From Candidatus Limnocylindrales bacterium (GTDB lineage Bacteria; Desulfobacterota; Binatia; UBA1149; CAITLU01), in the NCBI GenBank assembly GCA_035626395.1, contig DASPNR010000002.1, positions 64,501 to 128,500 on the forward strand: DNA of 64,000 nt. Reading direction: 5' to 3'. The position numbers were made by a program, and so were the translations under genes. Position 1 is the stretch's first letter. Each line of letters begins with the position of its first letter. A model generated the notes under the pieces. It was not told where the DNA came from. It made no database searches and worked only from the letters and a program-made list of their open reading frames with translations. Positions 52,435-62,380 of the stretch are shown in pieces.

Positions 52435-53934
52435 TCAGGCCGGACGCATCTCCGCCGGAACGTCGCGCTTGAAGAAGTTGCGCGCGGCGCCGCTCTTGTT
52501 GCGCAGGTAGGTCGAGGCGCTCGAGGCCAGGCGCAGCAGGAAGCGCGGCTCGCGGATCATCAAACCGGCGATGCCGCGCAGGACGTCGTGGCGCTGGTAG
52601 AACGTGCGGTAGCATTGCTCGAAGTACGTCTCGAGGATGTCGACCGACAGGCCGTGCGGGACGAACACGAAGTTCATCGCGTTCATCTGCTCCCAGTTCT
52701 CCTCGAAATGCCCATGCTGGTGAATCGTCGGATAGGCCGGGGTTCCCGGGTACGGCGTGAACTTCGTGATCTGGGCCATGTCGAGCTCGACCGTCTTCAG
52801 GAAGTCGAGCGTCTCGGCCAGGCTGTCCAGGCCCTCGGTGGGATGACCGAGCATCACGTAACCCTTGGCACGGATGCCGGCGGCCCGTGTCATCCGCAGC
52901 GTTTCGCGCATCTTCGGGATCTTCACCTCGTGCTTGACGACCTGCAGGATGCGCTGGCTGCCCGACTCGATGCCGTAGTTGATCTGCCAGCAGCCCGCCC
53001 GCTTCATGAGCTGCAACGCGGGAAGGTCGAGGAGGTTGGGATGGCTGGCGCAGCTCCACGTGAAGCGGAAGCCGTTGGCCAGGAACGCCTCGCACATCGC
53101 GATGACGCGGTCCTTTCGCACCGTGAAGAGATCGTCGACGAACAGGATGTGCCGGACGCCGAGGCTCTCGAGGTGGCGGCACATCTCGACGATGTACTCG
53201 ACGCTGTGCATGCGGCCCTTGCGGCCCGAGGTCGAGCGGTCGCAGAACGTGCACGAGAACGGACAGCCGCGGGAAGTGATCAGCGACGCCACCGGCGTTC
53301 GCGGGTAGCTGAACAGCGTTGGCGAATAGTGGTGCGGAAAGTCGGCGAGCAGGTCCCAGGCCGGCATCGGCAGGCTGTCGAGGTCATCGAGAAACGGCGC
53401 GCGCGGATTGGCCACCACTCGTCCCTCGGGGGTGCGATAGGCCAGGCCCTGCACCGTCTCGATGGCGGCGCCGTCTTCGAGCCGCTCGAGCAGGTCGAAC
53501 AGCGAGCTCTCCCCTTCGCCGACGATGCCGTAGTCGATATCGGGAAACGCCTCGAGCGTTCGCTCGGGCACCGCGCTGACGTGCGCGCCGCCGACGATGG
53601 TGACGACCCCAGGAACGGCCGCCTTGACGCGCGCCGCGATGCGCGCGGCGTTGGTGACGGAAATCGTGGTCGCCGACAGGCCCAGGTAGTCGGGCCGAAG
53701 CGCGGCGATCTGCGCGCTGACCTCCTCCAGAGGCCGGCCCTGCTCCTTGGCGTCGAGCAGATGGACGTTGTAGCCCCTGGCGCGCGCGACCGCGGCAAGG
53801 ATCAGCACGCCCATACCGGGAATGGTCTCCTCGCCTTTTCGCAGACCGTCCAGGCTGCGATCCCAGAAGATGTAGGGCGGCTCGCAAAAGACGATGGTCT
53901 TGCCGGCTTTGGGGGCAGGTGCGGTTGCCATCAT
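52435..53934 (-). CDS. B12-binding-domain radical SAM protein
   Basis: A 499-residue radical SAM enzyme with an N-terminal B12-binding-type domain (residues about 15-150: GMGVLILAAVARARGYNVHLLDAKE, then GGAHVSAVPERTLEAFPDIDYGIVGEGE) and the radical SAM core with cluster motif CPFSCTFC (Cx3Cx2C). A third region has YGIESGSQRILQVVKHEVKIPKMRETLRMTRAAGI. The DxHxxG B12-ligand motif is not evident. The family includes BchE, hopanoid methylases and many methyl or ring-forming enzymes; substrate unknown. Starts at ATG near 53934. Confidence 0.88.
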   Translation of the reverse strand: MMATAPAPKAGKTIVFCEPPYIFWDRSLDGLRKGEETIPGMGVLILAAVARARGYNVHLLDAKEQGRPLEEVSAQIAALRPDYLGLSATTISVTNAARIAARVKAAVPGVVTIVGGAHVSAVPERTLEAFPDIDYGIVGEGESSLFDLLERLEDGAAIETVQGLAYRTPEGRVVANPRAPFLDDLDSLPMPAWDLLADFPHHYSPTLFSYPRTPVASLITSRGCPFSCTFCDRSTSGRKGRMHSVEYIVEMCRHLESLGVRHILFVDDLFTVRKDRVIAMCEAFLANGFRFTWSCASHPNLLDLPALQLMKRAGCWQINYGIESGSQRILQVVKHEVKIPKMRETLRMTRAAGIRAKGYVMLGHPTEGLDSLAETLDFLKTVELDMAQITKFTPYPGTPAYPTIHQHGHFEENWEQMNAMNFVFVPHGLSVDILETYFEQCYRTFYQRHDVLRGIAGLMIREPRFLLRLASSASTYLRNKSGAARNFFKRDVPAEMRPA

Positions 53935-54100
53935 CGGTCCTGGCTATACCACGCGGCCGGGCTGGCAACATCTTGCGTTGCGCAGGTCTCGCTGCGCGCG
54001 GCAGATGAGGAAAGGGCGTTTGTGCATGCCCGGGCCGCCTCGAAAGCAGCACGTTTCGCCTGCCGGCACGCCCGTGTAGATAGGCGCGATGGAGGTCCCT

Positions 54101-54541
54101 ATGAAGCGCTCTTACCCACTGTTTGTCGCAACCGCCTTCTCGATGGCCCTGGCCGCCGGCTGTGCATCCAGCAATCGGCCGGCACCCGAAGAAGAAGCAC
54201 CGCCGCCGCCGCGCGCGGCCTCGGAGTCCAAGGCTTCACGGGCGGAGGCGCCGGCCAGGCCGGCTCCGGCAGCCAAGAAAGGTACCGCGGCCGCACCCGC
54301 AACCGGCAAGCTCTCCCAGGTCAAGGTGGGAATGGGTGAGGTCGAAGTGCGTGACGTCATGGGGCCACCCGACAACGAGCAGACGTACACGACGGGCAAG
54401 CAGTTCATCCCCGGCTACGTCGGCAGCGACACCGAGCGCACCGAATGGATCTACCGCGGCGAAGGCCGGGTGGTGCTGGTGCGCAATCGATGGTCGGGAA
54501 AGCTCAAAGTCACTCGCGTGCTACCCGATCCGAACCAGTAG
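54101..54541 (+). CDS. BamE/SmpA-like outer-membrane lipoprotein
   Basis: A 146-residue lipoprotein. ATG at 54101 is chosen because GGAGG lies 5 bases upstream; an in-frame ATG at 54089 precedes that site. The signal ends in the lipobox MALAAGC. An Ala/Pro/Glu-rich linker follows, then a C-terminal domain LSQVKVGMGEVEVRDVMGPPDNEQTY and EWIYRGEGRVVLVRNRWSGKLKVTRV, resembling the BamE/OmlA fold of the outer-membrane assembly machine. Homology is moderate, so a general SmpA-like lipoprotein is the safer name. Confidence 0.75.
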   Translation: MKRSYPLFVATAFSMALAAGCASSNRPAPEEEAPPPPRAASESKASRAEAPARPAPAAKKGTAAAPATGKLSQVKVGMGEVEVRDVMGPPDNEQTYTTGKQFIPGYVGSDTERTEWIYRGEGRVVLVRNRWSGKLKVTRVLPDPNQ

Positions 54542-54578
54542 GACGATCGGCGCGCTTCCGACGGTCGGCGCGAACGGC

Positions 54579-56234
54579 TCAGCCGTGATCGCGCTGGCCG
54601 TGGGAAGCGCGGCGAGTCAGCCGTAGGCGCAGGGGCGTGCCGGTCAGATCGATCTCCTCGCGAAAGCACCGCTCCATGAACCTCTGATACTCCTCGGGCA
54701 CCTGCGCGCGGTTGGTGAAGATGTTGATCGTCGGCGGCCGCACCGCCGTCTGCGTGCCGTAGAAGAACTTGGCGCGCCCGGCGCCGAGCACGGGCGGCTC
54801 GCGCCGCTCCACCGCCAGCTTGATCAAGCGATTCACCTCGACCGTAGGAATGCGGCGGTTGTGCGCGCGGTGCGCCCGATCGATCAGCCGAAACGCCTCG
54901 TCGACGCCGCGGCCCTGCTTGACCGACATCGCGGCGATCGGCACCGGAGCCAGCGTGGGGTAGCCGCCGCGAATCTGACGCTCGACCGCGGCGACGCGGC
55001 CGGGTTCGACCAGATCGATCTTGTTGAGCAGCAGCACGAGCGCCCTGCCCTCGCTCCAGGCGCGGCGCGCGATGCGCGCGTCCTGGTCGGTCAAGCCTTC
55101 CGTGGGCTCGATGAGGAGTGCGACGACATCGGCCCGGTCGATCGCCTCGATGGAGCGCCGCACGCTGATCCGCTCCACGCCCTCTTCCACCCGTGATGGC
55201 CTTCGCATTCCGGCGGTGTCGAGCAGCACGTAGCGACGGCCGCGGCGCTCGATCTCGATGTCCACGACGTCGCGTGTCGTGCCGGGACGGTCATCGACGA
55301 GCGAGAGCTCGGCGCCGGCCACGTGATTGAGCAGGGAGGACTTGCCGACGTTGGGCCGGCCGACGAAGGCGACGCGGATCGGGTGCGTGGCGGCAGCAGC
55401 CTCGGCCTCGGCGGCGTCGGCGTCGGTGACTTCGCCAGTGACGCGAACGGCTGTGCGATCCTCGCCGGCGCTGCCGTCGTCATCGCGGGCTTGGCCGCCG
55501 TCATCGCCGGCGCGGGCGTCGGCATCGTCGGTACGGGCATCGTCATCGTCGGTACGGGGATTGTCATCGCCAGCGCGGGCGTCGGCATCGTTGCCGCTGC
55601 CGTCGTCGTCGCCGGCTACGTCGTCGTCGCCGGCGCGGGCGCCGTCACGGCAGGCACCGGCGTCGTCATCGTCGGGGACTACGGCAGCATCGCCGCGCGG
55701 CTCCCGGGGGTTGTCCGCGCGAGCCAGCAGCTTGCGGGCCTCGTCGAGGATGGCCATCTGCAGGTCCGTCATGCCCTGGCCGTGCTCGGCCGAGATGGTC
55801 AGCGGCGGATCGATACCGAGCGCGCAGAATTCCAGCGCCGTCTGCTCGCCGGCGCGTCCCTCGGCCTTGTTGGCCACATAGATCACGGGAAGGCCGCTGC
55901 GCGACACGAGCTCGACGGTCTCGCGGTCGAGCGGGCTGAGGCCATCCTTCGCATCCAGCAGCACCACGAGCAGATCGCTTGCGCCGATCGCACGCACGGT
56001 GTGCTCGTGCACGCGATCGGCCAGTGCGATCGTCTGCTCGCCTCCGAGGCCGCCGGTGTCGACGAGATCGAGGTCGATACCGTCCCACGAGACGGGCTCG
56101 GCGATGGGATCGCGTGTGACGCCCGGCGTATCGAGCGTGATCGCACGTCGCTTGCGGATCAGGCGGTTGAACAGCGTCGACTTGCCGACGTTGGGGCGGC
56201 CGACGATGGCCACCCGGAGGCGACTCCTGCTCAT
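54579..56234 (-). CDS. der: Ribosome-biogenesis GTPase Der with a long Asp-rich linker
   Basis: Der (EngA) has two GTPase domains and helps assemble the 50S subunit. P-loops are GRPNVGKS at residues 12-19 and 292-299; G3 DTGG and DTAG; G4 NKAE and NKID; a KH-like C-terminal domain follows. The protein is 551 residues, longer than usual (440-490), because about 110 residues between the two domains form an Asp/Ala/Arg/Gly-rich linker (PDDDDAGACRDGARAGDDDV and similar units). ATG at 56234 is taken as start; a longer frame adds residues unlike Der. Both GTPase domains are intact. Confidence 0.95.
   Translation of the reverse strand: MSRSRLRVAIVGRPNVGKSTLFNRLIRKRRAITLDTPGVTRDPIAEPVSWDGIDLDLVDTGGLGGEQTIALADRVHEHTVRAIGASDLLVVLLDAKDGLSPLDRETVELVSRSGLPVIYVANKAEGRAGEQTALEFCALGIDPPLTISAEHGQGMTDLQMAILDEARKLLARADNPREPRGDAAVVPDDDDAGACRDGARAGDDDVAGDDDGSGNDADARAGDDNPRTDDDDARTDDADARAGDDGGQARDDDGSAGEDRTAVRVTGEVTDADAAEAEAAAATHPIRVAFVGRPNVGKSSLLNHVAGAELSLVDDRPGTTRDVVDIEIERRGRRYVLLDTAGMRRPSRVEEGVERISVRRSIEAIDRADVVALLIEPTEGLTDQDARIARRAWSEGRALVLLLNKIDLVEPGRVAAVERQIRGGYPTLAPVPIAAMSVKQGRGVDEAFRLIDRAHRAHNRRIPTVEVNRLIKLAVERREPPVLGAGRAKFFYGTQTAVRPPTINIFTNRAQVPEEYQRFMERCFREEIDLTGTPLRLRLTRRASHGQRDHG
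55455..55676 (-). repeat. Low-complexity DNA repeats in the Der linker
   Basis: The linker bases contain repeated short units such as CATCGTCGGTACGGG (55522 and 55543), giving tandem DDDART / DDADARAGDD residues on the minus strand. Period is irregular. The reading frame stays open through it, so it is a coding expansion rather than a frame break. Confidence 0.7.
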
Positions 56235-56625
56235 CGGCAGCCAAGCCGCTTCGGCGACACGATGCGTCGTGTGTAGGAGGACATGAAGCAGTGGTGAACG
56301 AGAAGGCGGTCGATGTCCACTTGCAGGGGGTCGTCGACTCGAGCCTGGCCGATGGAAGCTGCGCTTCGACTCACGAACGCGTCGCGGCTCCACGTTCGAG
56401 CGCCAGCGCCGCCGTCGGCGCTGCCAGCCCGTCCCCAACGCAAGCGACGTCGCCCCGGCCGTTCTGGCTCCCCTTTCTGCCGCGAGCACGCCGCCCGAAT
56501 GCGTTCGCTGTGCCGTCTGCCGCCTCAGGATGAGATGTGGAGGCGTTGCTGGCGCCGGTACGGCAGCTAGCGTCGAAGGAATCCGGCAGGCTGCGCACGG
56601 CGCCGCGTGCGGAGGGGAGACGCAA
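56235..56625. other. 391-base gap between der and a small exported protein gene
   Basis: A divergent gap between der (minus) and the gene at 56626 (plus). I see no convincing gene, RNA or strong promoter. Short frames in it look like GC-rich shadows. The ribosome binding site of the downstream gene (GGAGGGG, 56611-56617) is at its end. Confidence 0.4.
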
Positions 56626-56931
56626 ATGAGGAATGCGATTCAAGCATGGCGCGCGATGGTGCCCACCATCCTGGCGCTCCTGCTCATGGCCATGGGCGGC
56701 CCCGCCCTGGCGCAGACGAGCTCCGATACGATCGGCGGCATGGGCGAAGCGACCGGTCCCGGAACCGACGACCGTATCCATCCGCGCAACCCGAACCCGG
56801 CCGTCAACGAGGCCAACGACAAGGCGCGCGAGACGGTGCTCGAACAGAATCGGGGCGTGAACACGAACACCGACTCGGGCCGTCCGAGCAGTGGCGCAAG
56901 GGAAGCGGCCGAGAAGAAGGCGGCGCAGTAA
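56626..56931 (+). CDS. Small exported protein of unknown function
   Basis: A 101-residue protein with an N-terminal signal peptide (MVPTILALLLMAMGGPALAQ) and a hydrophilic, Asn-rich mature part (DDRIHPRNPNPAVNEANDKARETVLEQNRGVNTNTDSGRPSSG). GGAGGGG lies about 8 bases before the ATG, which supports a real gene. No family recognised. It stands alone between der and era. Confidence 0.65.
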   Translation: MRNAIQAWRAMVPTILALLLMAMGGPALAQTSSDTIGGMGEATGPGTDDRIHPRNPNPAVNEANDKARETVLEQNRGVNTNTDSGRPSSGAREAAEKKAAQ

Positions 56932-57084
56932 TCGAACGGGACCGCGCGTGTCGACGCACCCGACGAAGACGATCGACAGCTTCCGCCTCCGACGGCGACC
57001 CGCACCGTTCACGCGAGGATCGCAAACACCCAGGTACGCGCGCCGATAAAAGCCGCGCCTGGCCGCGCGCCCGTCACCGCCCGC

Positions 57085-57984
57085 TCAGAGCCCGAGTTCC
57101 TCCAGAAACCGCGGATCGTCCTGCCAGCCGGGCTTCACCTTGACGAACAGCTCGAGGAAGACCGGGCGGTCCAGCAACTCCTCGATGGTCTTGCGTGCCG
57201 CGACACCGACGGCCTTTATGCGCGCGCCGCCCTTGCCGACGATGATGCGCTTGGAGGATTCGCTGTCGGTGAAGATGGTGGCGGTGATCGAGGTGTGCTT
57301 CTTCTTATCCTCGAAGACATCGATGACCACGGCCACGCGATAGGGCAGTTCGCGCTCGAGCTGCAGGAACAGCTGCTCGCGCACCAGCTCGGCCACCAGG
57401 AAACGCTCGGTCTGATCGGTGACCTGGTCGGGCTCGAAGAAGAAGTCGGCCTGGGGGAGCCTCGACGCCAGCAGATCGAACAGCTGCGGCACCCCATCGC
57501 CCGTCTTGGCGCTGAGCGGAAAGATGTCGGCTCCCGGCACGAGCCTGGCCACCTCCTCCATGATCGGCAGGAGCTTGGGCTTGGCGGTGACATCGGTCTT
57601 GTTGATGACGACGACCGTGCGCGAGGGGTCGAGGTTCTCCGCCTCGATGCGATCGACGGTCCGGATGCCGCGCGTGCCGTCGATGACCCACAAGACGACG
57701 TCGGCCTCGCGCACACCGGCGCGAGCCTGCGCGTTCATGCGATCGTGCAGGAGGCCCTCGCTCTTGTGCAGCCCGGGCGTGTCGCAGAAGACGATCTGGA
57801 TGTTGCCGCGCGTCTCGACGCCGAGCAGGCGCGTGCGCGTGGTCTGCGGCTTCGGAGTGGCGATGGCCAGCGGCCGGTCGAGGATGCGATTGAGCAGCGT
57901 CGACTTGCCGACGTTCGGTGCGCCGGCAATGGCCACGTAGCCGGCACGGCGAGGCGAAGAAGCTGGCGCGTCCTGGTCCGACAT
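57085..57984 (-). CDS. era: GTPase Era
   Basis: Era binds 16S rRNA and helps mature the 30S subunit. The 299-residue protein has P-loop GAPNVGKS, DTPGLHKSEG and NKTD in the GTPase domain, and the RNA-binding KH domain with IIVGKGGARIKAVG near the C-terminus. ATG at 57984 is preceded by GAGGAG at 6 bases. Upstream in the same direction is rnc, a common rnc-era pair, with a gap of 53 bases. Confidence 0.96.
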   Translation of the reverse strand: MSDQDAPASSPRRAGYVAIAGAPNVGKSTLLNRILDRPLAIATPKPQTTRTRLLGVETRGNIQIVFCDTPGLHKSEGLLHDRMNAQARAGVREADVVLWVIDGTRGIRTVDRIEAENLDPSRTVVVINKTDVTAKPKLLPIMEEVARLVPGADIFPLSAKTGDGVPQLFDLLASRLPQADFFFEPDQVTDQTERFLVAELVREQLFLQLERELPYRVAVVIDVFEDKKKHTSITATIFTDSESSKRIIVGKGGARIKAVGVAARKTIEELLDRPVFLELFVKVKPGWQDDPRFLEELGL

Positions 57985-58037
57985 GCATTCTCCTCGAGCG
58001 CTATTGCGAGCGACCGCCCACGTCGCGGCGGCGTCGT

Positions 58038-58766
58038 TCAAGCACTGGTCTGCTTGTCCTGGCGACGCTTGATTTCGGCCACCGCCGCCTGCGCCGCCAT
58101 CTGCTCGGCAGACTTGCGGTTGGGGCCTTCGCCCTGGGCAAGAGACTCGCTGCCGAGGCGGATCGCAACCTCGTAGTGGCGGGCATGATCGGGACCCGAT
58201 ACCGAGATGACCGTGTACGTGGGAGTGGTCCTGTACAGGCGCTGGGTCAGCTCCTGCAGCTCGGTCTTGTAGTCGGTGCCGGAGGGGACGGCGTTGGCGA
58301 TCTGATCCGCGAAGGTACGCTCGACCACCGCGCGCGCCGCAGGATAACCGCCGTCCAGGAAGACGGCTGCCACCACCGCTTCGTAGCAGTCGGCCAGGAT
58401 GCGCGACTTGTGCTTGCCGCCGCTGCGCGCCTCGCCCTTGCCCAGGCGGACCCAGCGCCCGAGATCGAGCTCGCGCGCCACGTGCGAGAGGCCGCGCGCA
58501 CTGACGAGGGCGGCGCGCATGCGGGTCAGCTCGCCTTCGGTGCAGCCCGGGTGCTGGCGCATGATCAGGTCGGAGGCGGCCAGGTCCAGAACCGCATCGC
58601 CGAGGAACTCCAGCGTCTGATTGCTCTCGGCGGCCTCTTCGGTCGCGGCCGAGCTGTGCATCAGCGCGCGCTCCAGCAGCGTTCGGTCGTGGAACTTGTA
58701 GCCGAGCGCCTGTTCGAGCGATTCGACGTCGCCGGGCGGCTCGTGCTCGTCGTGATGCCTGGTCAA
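58038..58766 (-). CDS. rnc: Ribonuclease III
   Basis: A double-stranded RNA endonuclease that processes rRNA and some mRNAs. The 242-residue protein has the RNase III signature LEFLGDAVLDLAASDLIM (Glu and Asp metal ligands) and a second acidic site in LADCYEAVVAAVFLDGG. A C-terminal dsRNA-binding domain follows (DYKTELQELTQRLYRTTPTYTV; NRKSAEQMAAQAAVAEI). Full length. Lies between mtaB and era in the minus-strand operon. Confidence 0.95.
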   Translation of the reverse strand: MTRHHDEHEPPGDVESLEQALGYKFHDRTLLERALMHSSAATEEAAESNQTLEFLGDAVLDLAASDLIMRQHPGCTEGELTRMRAALVSARGLSHVARELDLGRWVRLGKGEARSGGKHKSRILADCYEAVVAAVFLDGGYPAARAVVERTFADQIANAVPSGTDYKTELQELTQRLYRTTPTYTVISVSGPDHARHYEVAIRLGSESLAQGEGPNRKSAEQMAAQAAVAEIKRRQDKQTSA

Positions 58767-58809
58767 GCCAACGCCCCCGTCGCACGTCTCTGCACGTGGT
58801 CCCGCAGGT

Positions 58810-60105
58810 TCACGCGAGCGTCCCCGTCATCCGCTCGCCGTTGTCGCCGTCGATGCGGACTTCGGCCAGGCGGTTCATCCAGCGGTCGTCGGCATCGCAC
58901 GTCACCGGCAGATAGTGCTCGGAGTACCCTTCGAGCGATGCCGATTCGGGACGGCGGCGGTTCTCGAACAGGACTCGCACGTTGCGGCCGACGAAGCGGC
59001 GGCGGTAGCGCGAGCGCAGGTCGCGGTCCAGCTCGCGCATCTGCCTTGCGCGCTCGTGCACGAGCGAATCGGGCAGCGGGCGCCAGCGCTTGGCGGCCGA
59101 CGTCGAGCTGCGCTGCGAGTACGGGAAGACGTGCAGGTAGGAAAGGCCGAGGTCGCAAAGGAAGGCCGCGGTGTTGGCGTACTCCTGCTGCGTCTCGCCC
59201 GGAAAGCCCGTGAGCAGGTCGGTGCCGATGCAGACGTCCTCGCCGACGCGATCGCGCAGGCGCCGCAGCGCCGCAGCCGCTTCGGCGGCCGTGTAACGTC
59301 GCTTCATGCGCGACAGGACGCCGTCATCGGCCGACTGCAGCGGCACGTGGAAGTGCGGGCAGAACAGCGAGGAGTCGGCGACGACGTCGAGAAAGCGATC
59401 GGTCAGCTCGGGCGGGTCGACCGAGCTGATGCGCACGCGCAGCGGCGGACGGCGCTCGGCGATGCATTCGAGCAGCCATGCCAGGTCCACCGGCGGGTCG
59501 AGGTCGGCGCCGTAGCCGCCAAGATGGACGCCGGTGAGCACGACCTCGCGAAATCCCCGCGCGGCCAGGCGCTCGATCTCGTCGAGGACCACGCGCGCCT
59601 CTACGCTGCGGCTCTTGCCGCGCGCTACCGGCACGATGCAGAACGTACAGAACAGGTCGCAGCCTTCCTGGACCTTGACGAACGCGCGGCTGCGGCCCGA
59701 GAAGCTGCTGATGCCCAGCGTGGCCACATCGCGGGCGTGGCGCAGATCGGAGACGGCGATGGTCTCGGTCATCTCGCCGGCAACGGCCGCGAGCAGGTCG
59801 CCGAGGCGGCCGAGGCCGACCACGTAGTCGACGTACTCGAGCTCGGCGATGGAGGCCGGGCTGACCTGCGCGTAGCAGCCGGTCATGATCACGCGCGCCT
59901 TGGGATTGGTGCGGCGGGCGCGGCGCGCCAGGCGGCGCGAGTCGGAGTCGGCGCGGTCGGTGACGGTGCAGGAATTGACGACGTAGGCGTCGGCCTGCTC
60001 ATCGAAGTCGACGCGATGCCAGCCCTTGTCGCCGATGAGCTTCTCCAGCACGGCGCTGTCGTACTGGTTCACCTTGCAGCCGAGGGTGGCGATGGCTACG
60101 CGCAT
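58810..60105 (-). CDS. mtaB: tRNA t6A37 methylthiotransferase MtaB
   Basis: A radical SAM methylthiotransferase that converts t6A37 to ms2t6A37 in tRNAs decoding ANN codons. It has the N-terminal UPF0004 domain with cluster Cys residues ([31 protein letters not shown]), the radical SAM motif CDLFCTFC, and a C-terminal TRAM domain ([15 protein letters not shown]). TLGCKVNQ points to MtaB rather than MiaB or RimO. ATG at 60105 is used; the stop of mnmA lies 10 bases inside its start. Confidence 0.92.
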   Translation of the reverse strand: MRVAIATLGCKVNQYDSAVLEKLIGDKGWHRVDFDEQADAYVVNSCTVTDRADSDSRRLARRARRTNPKARVIMTGCYAQVSPASIAELEYVDYVVGLGRLGDLLAAVAGEMTETIAVSDLRHARDVATLGISSFSGRSRAFVKVQEGCDLFCTFCIVPVARGKSRSVEARVVLDEIERLAARGFREVVLTGVHLGGYGADLDPPVDLAWLLECIAERRPPLRVRISSVDPPELTDRFLDVVADSSLFCPHFHVPLQSADDGVLSRMKRRYTAAEAAAALRRLRDRVGEDVCIGTDLLTGFPGETQQEYANTAAFLCDLGLSYLHVFPYSQRSSTSAAKRWRPLPDSLVHERARQMRELDRDLRSRYRRRFVGRNVRVLFENRRRPESASLEGYSEHYLPVTCDADDRWMNRLAEVRIDGDNGERMTGTLA

Positions 60106-61229
60106 GCGACGCCCTCCGAGGCGGTGCTCGCCGGCACCGACCGCTCGATCCAGCCTCCGCCGAGGACCTCCTCGCCGCGGTAGAAGACGACGGCCTGTCC
60201 GGGCGTCACCGCTTCCTGCGGCGCCTGAAAGCGCAGCTCGACGTGGTCGGCCGCCACGCGCGCGAGCACGGCAGGCACGGCGCGATGGCGATGGCGGATG
60301 CGCGCTTCCACGGCCTGGCCCTCTTCCAACGGCGCGCCGCCGATCCACCGCACGTCGCGTGCGATCAGCCCCGGGCGCAGGAGGTCGCGACGGGGGCCGA
60401 CGGTGACGGTGCCGGAGGCGGCGTCGATGCGCGAGACATAGAGCGGCTCGGCCGCCGAAACACCGAGGCCCCGGCGCTGGCCGACGGTGAAGTGATGAAT
60501 GCCGCGGTGGCGCCCGAGCGAGCGCCCCCGCTCGTCGACGATTTCGCCGGCCGCGCCGGCAACTCCACTCATGCGCTCGACCACGTCGGCGTAGCGGCCG
60601 TCGGGGACGAAGCAGATCTCCTGGCTCTCGGGCTTCTCGGCGGTGGCGATGCCGCGCGAGGCGGCGTACTCGCGCACTTCCTGCTTGGTCATGTCACCGA
60701 CCGGGAAGAGCGTACGCGCGAGCTCGGCGGCCGTGATCTCGAACAGGAAATACGACTGGTCCTTGGAGGAATCGCGCGCCTTGAGGAGGCGCGGCCGGGC
60801 TTCGCGGTCAATGCGCGCGTAATGTCCCGTAGCGATCCACTCGGCGCCGAGCTCGGCGGCGCGCTGGCGCAGCGTCCCGAACTTGATCGAGCGGTTGCAC
60901 AGGATGCACGGGCTCGGCGTGCGGCCGGCCAGGTACTCGGAGACGAACGGATCGATGACGCTGGCGCGAAACTGCGCGCGCATGTCGAAGACGTAGTGAG
61001 CGATGCCGAGACTTGCCGCCACGCGCTCGGCGTCCTGGAAGTCCTCGAGGCTGCAGCAGCCGCTCGAGCTGCCGCCCGGCCGCTCCTCGGCAAGACGCAA
61101 CGAGATGCCGACGACCTCGTGGCCCTGCTCGGCCAGCAGCGCCGCGGCCACCGAGCTGTCCACGCCGCCGCTCATGGCGACGACGACGCGCGTGCCGGCA
61201 GCCGGCATCCGTGCGGCTCGCGCGTTCAT
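60096..61229 (-). CDS. mnmA: tRNA-specific 2-thiouridylase MnmA
   Basis: Adds sulfur to U34 of tRNAs for Lys, Glu and Gln using ATP and a persulfide. It has the PP-loop [12 protein letters not shown] (about residues 18-29), the [12 protein letters not shown]ys and the active Cys of [11 protein letters not shown]. The C-terminal [12 protein letters not shown] and [11 protein letters not shown] belong to the family. Full length, 377 residues. It overlaps the stop of the cysteine desulfurase by 4 bases, so sulfur transfer from it is likely. Confidence 0.95.
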   Translation of the reverse strand: MNARAARMPAAGTRVVVAMSGGVDSSVAAALLAEQGHEVVGISLRLAEERPGGSSSGCCSLEDFQDAERVAASLGIAHYVFDMRAQFRASVIDPFVSEYLAGRTPSPCILCNRSIKFGTLRQRAAELGAEWIATGHYARIDREARPRLLKARDSSKDQSYFLFEITAAELARTLFPVGDMTKQEVREYAASRGIATAEKPESQEICFVPDGRYADVVERMSGVAGAAGEIVDERGRSLGRHRGIHHFTVGQRRGLGVSAAEPLYVSRIDAASGTVTVGPRRDLLRPGLIARDVRWIGGAPLEEGQAVEARIRHRHRAVPAVLARVAADHVELRFQAPQEAVTPGQAVVFYRGEEVLGGGWIERSVPASTASEGVACA

Positions 61230-62368
61230 GCCGCTGCCGCCGCCTTGCGCGCCGCCGTCAGCAGCGCGGATGCCAGTGCCTCGACGTCGTCGGCGGTGGT
61301 GGACCAGCCCATGCTGATGCGCAGCACGCCTCCGTAGTAGCGCGGCTCGATGCCGAGCGCGCGCATGACGTGCGAGGGCTCGGGAGACCCGGCGGCGCAG
61401 GCCGAGCCGGAGGAGATGCAGAAGCCTGCGAGATCCAGCGCCGCAATCAGCGAATCGGCGTTGCCATTGGCCACGGCGATCGTGAGCGTGTTGGCGAGGC
61501 CTTCGGGCGGAGTGATGCGCAGCAGGTCGATGTTGGCCGCCGCCAGCGTCGACCACAGGCTCTCGCGCAGCGCGCACAGGCGGCGGTGCTCGCTGTCCAT
61601 GTCGGCCAGCGCCGCATCGGCGGCCGCGCCCATGGCGGCGGCGCCGATGACGTTGGGAGTGCCCGCGCGAAGGCTCCATTCCTGCGGGCCTCCGGTCAGC
61701 AGCGGCCGAAGCAGCGAGCGCATGCGCGGCGAGAGCATCAGGGCACCGATGCCCGGAGGCGAGCCGAACTTGTGACCGGACATCGCCAAAGAATCGATGC
61801 CGTCGCCGAGGCGCAGCTTCATGCGCCCGGCCGCCTGCGCGACGTCCAGATGCACGAGCGTGTCGGGCGCGCAGGCGCTCACGACGTCGTCGACATCCAG
61901 GACGTGGCCGCTCTCGCCGTTGGCCTGGCCCAGGCACAGCAGCGAGGGGCCGCGCGAGGTCAGCGCGGCGATCTCGTCGCGATCGTAGCAGCCGTCGCTG
62001 CGCGGCTGCAGGCGCACGATCGCCGTGCCCTGCTCTTCCAGCGCTGCCGCCGTTGCCAGCACCGAGTGATGCTCGATCTGCGAGGTGAGGATGGTGACTT
62101 GCGGCACCGCGGCGGCGACCGCACGCATCACGGTGTTGTTGGATTCGGTGGCACCCGAGGTGAAGACGACGTCGCGCGGCGCGCAGCCATCGGCGAGCTC
62201 GGCCACCGATCGCCGCGCCGCCTCCAGCGTCTGCCGCGCGCTGCGGCCGCGTGCGTGCATGCTCGAGGGATTGCCGCCCCCCTCCTCCATCCACGCCGTC
62301 ATCGCCGCCGCGGCCTGCGGGCGCAGAAGGCTGCTGGCGTTGTAGTCGAAGTAGCCGCGCGGCTGCAC
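61226..62368 (-). CDS. Cysteine desulfurase (NifS/IscS-like)
   Basis: A PLP enzyme, 380 residues, that takes sulfur from cysteine and passes it as persulfide. Landmarks are the PLP Lys in [14 protein letters not shown], His in [12 protein letters not shown], and the catalytic Cys loop [17 protein letters not shown], which has the length of NifS/IscS group I. Start near [14 protein letters not shown]. In front of mnmA it is the likely sulfur donor for tRNA thiolation. No iscU or regulator is seen nearby, so Fe-S assembly is less supported here. Confidence 0.93.
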   Translation of the reverse strand: MQPRGYFDYNASSLLRPQAAAAMTAWMEEGGGNPSSMHARGRSARQTLEAARRSVAELADGCAPRDVVFTSGATESNNTVMRAVAAAVPQVTILTSQIEHHSVLATAAALEEQGTAIVRLQPRSDGCYDRDEIAALTSRGPSLLCLGQANGESGHVLDVDDVVSACAPDTLVHLDVAQAAGRMKLRLGDGIDSLAMSGHKFGSPPGIGALMLSPRMRSLLRPLLTGGPQEWSLRAGTPNVIGAAAMGAAADAALADMDSEHRRLCALRESLWSTLAAANIDLLRITPPEGLANTLTIAVANGNADSLIAALDLAGFCISSGSACAAGSPEPSHVMRALGIEPRYYGGVLRISMGWSTTADDVEALASALLTAARKAAAAA

Positions 62369-62380
62369 GAGAAACCTTCT

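Noticed and set aside
54579..56489. Der as a frameshifted or fused gene because of its length
   Set aside because: The frame stays open through the linker and both GTPase domains are complete; the extra N-terminal part above 56234 is only an upstream open frame.
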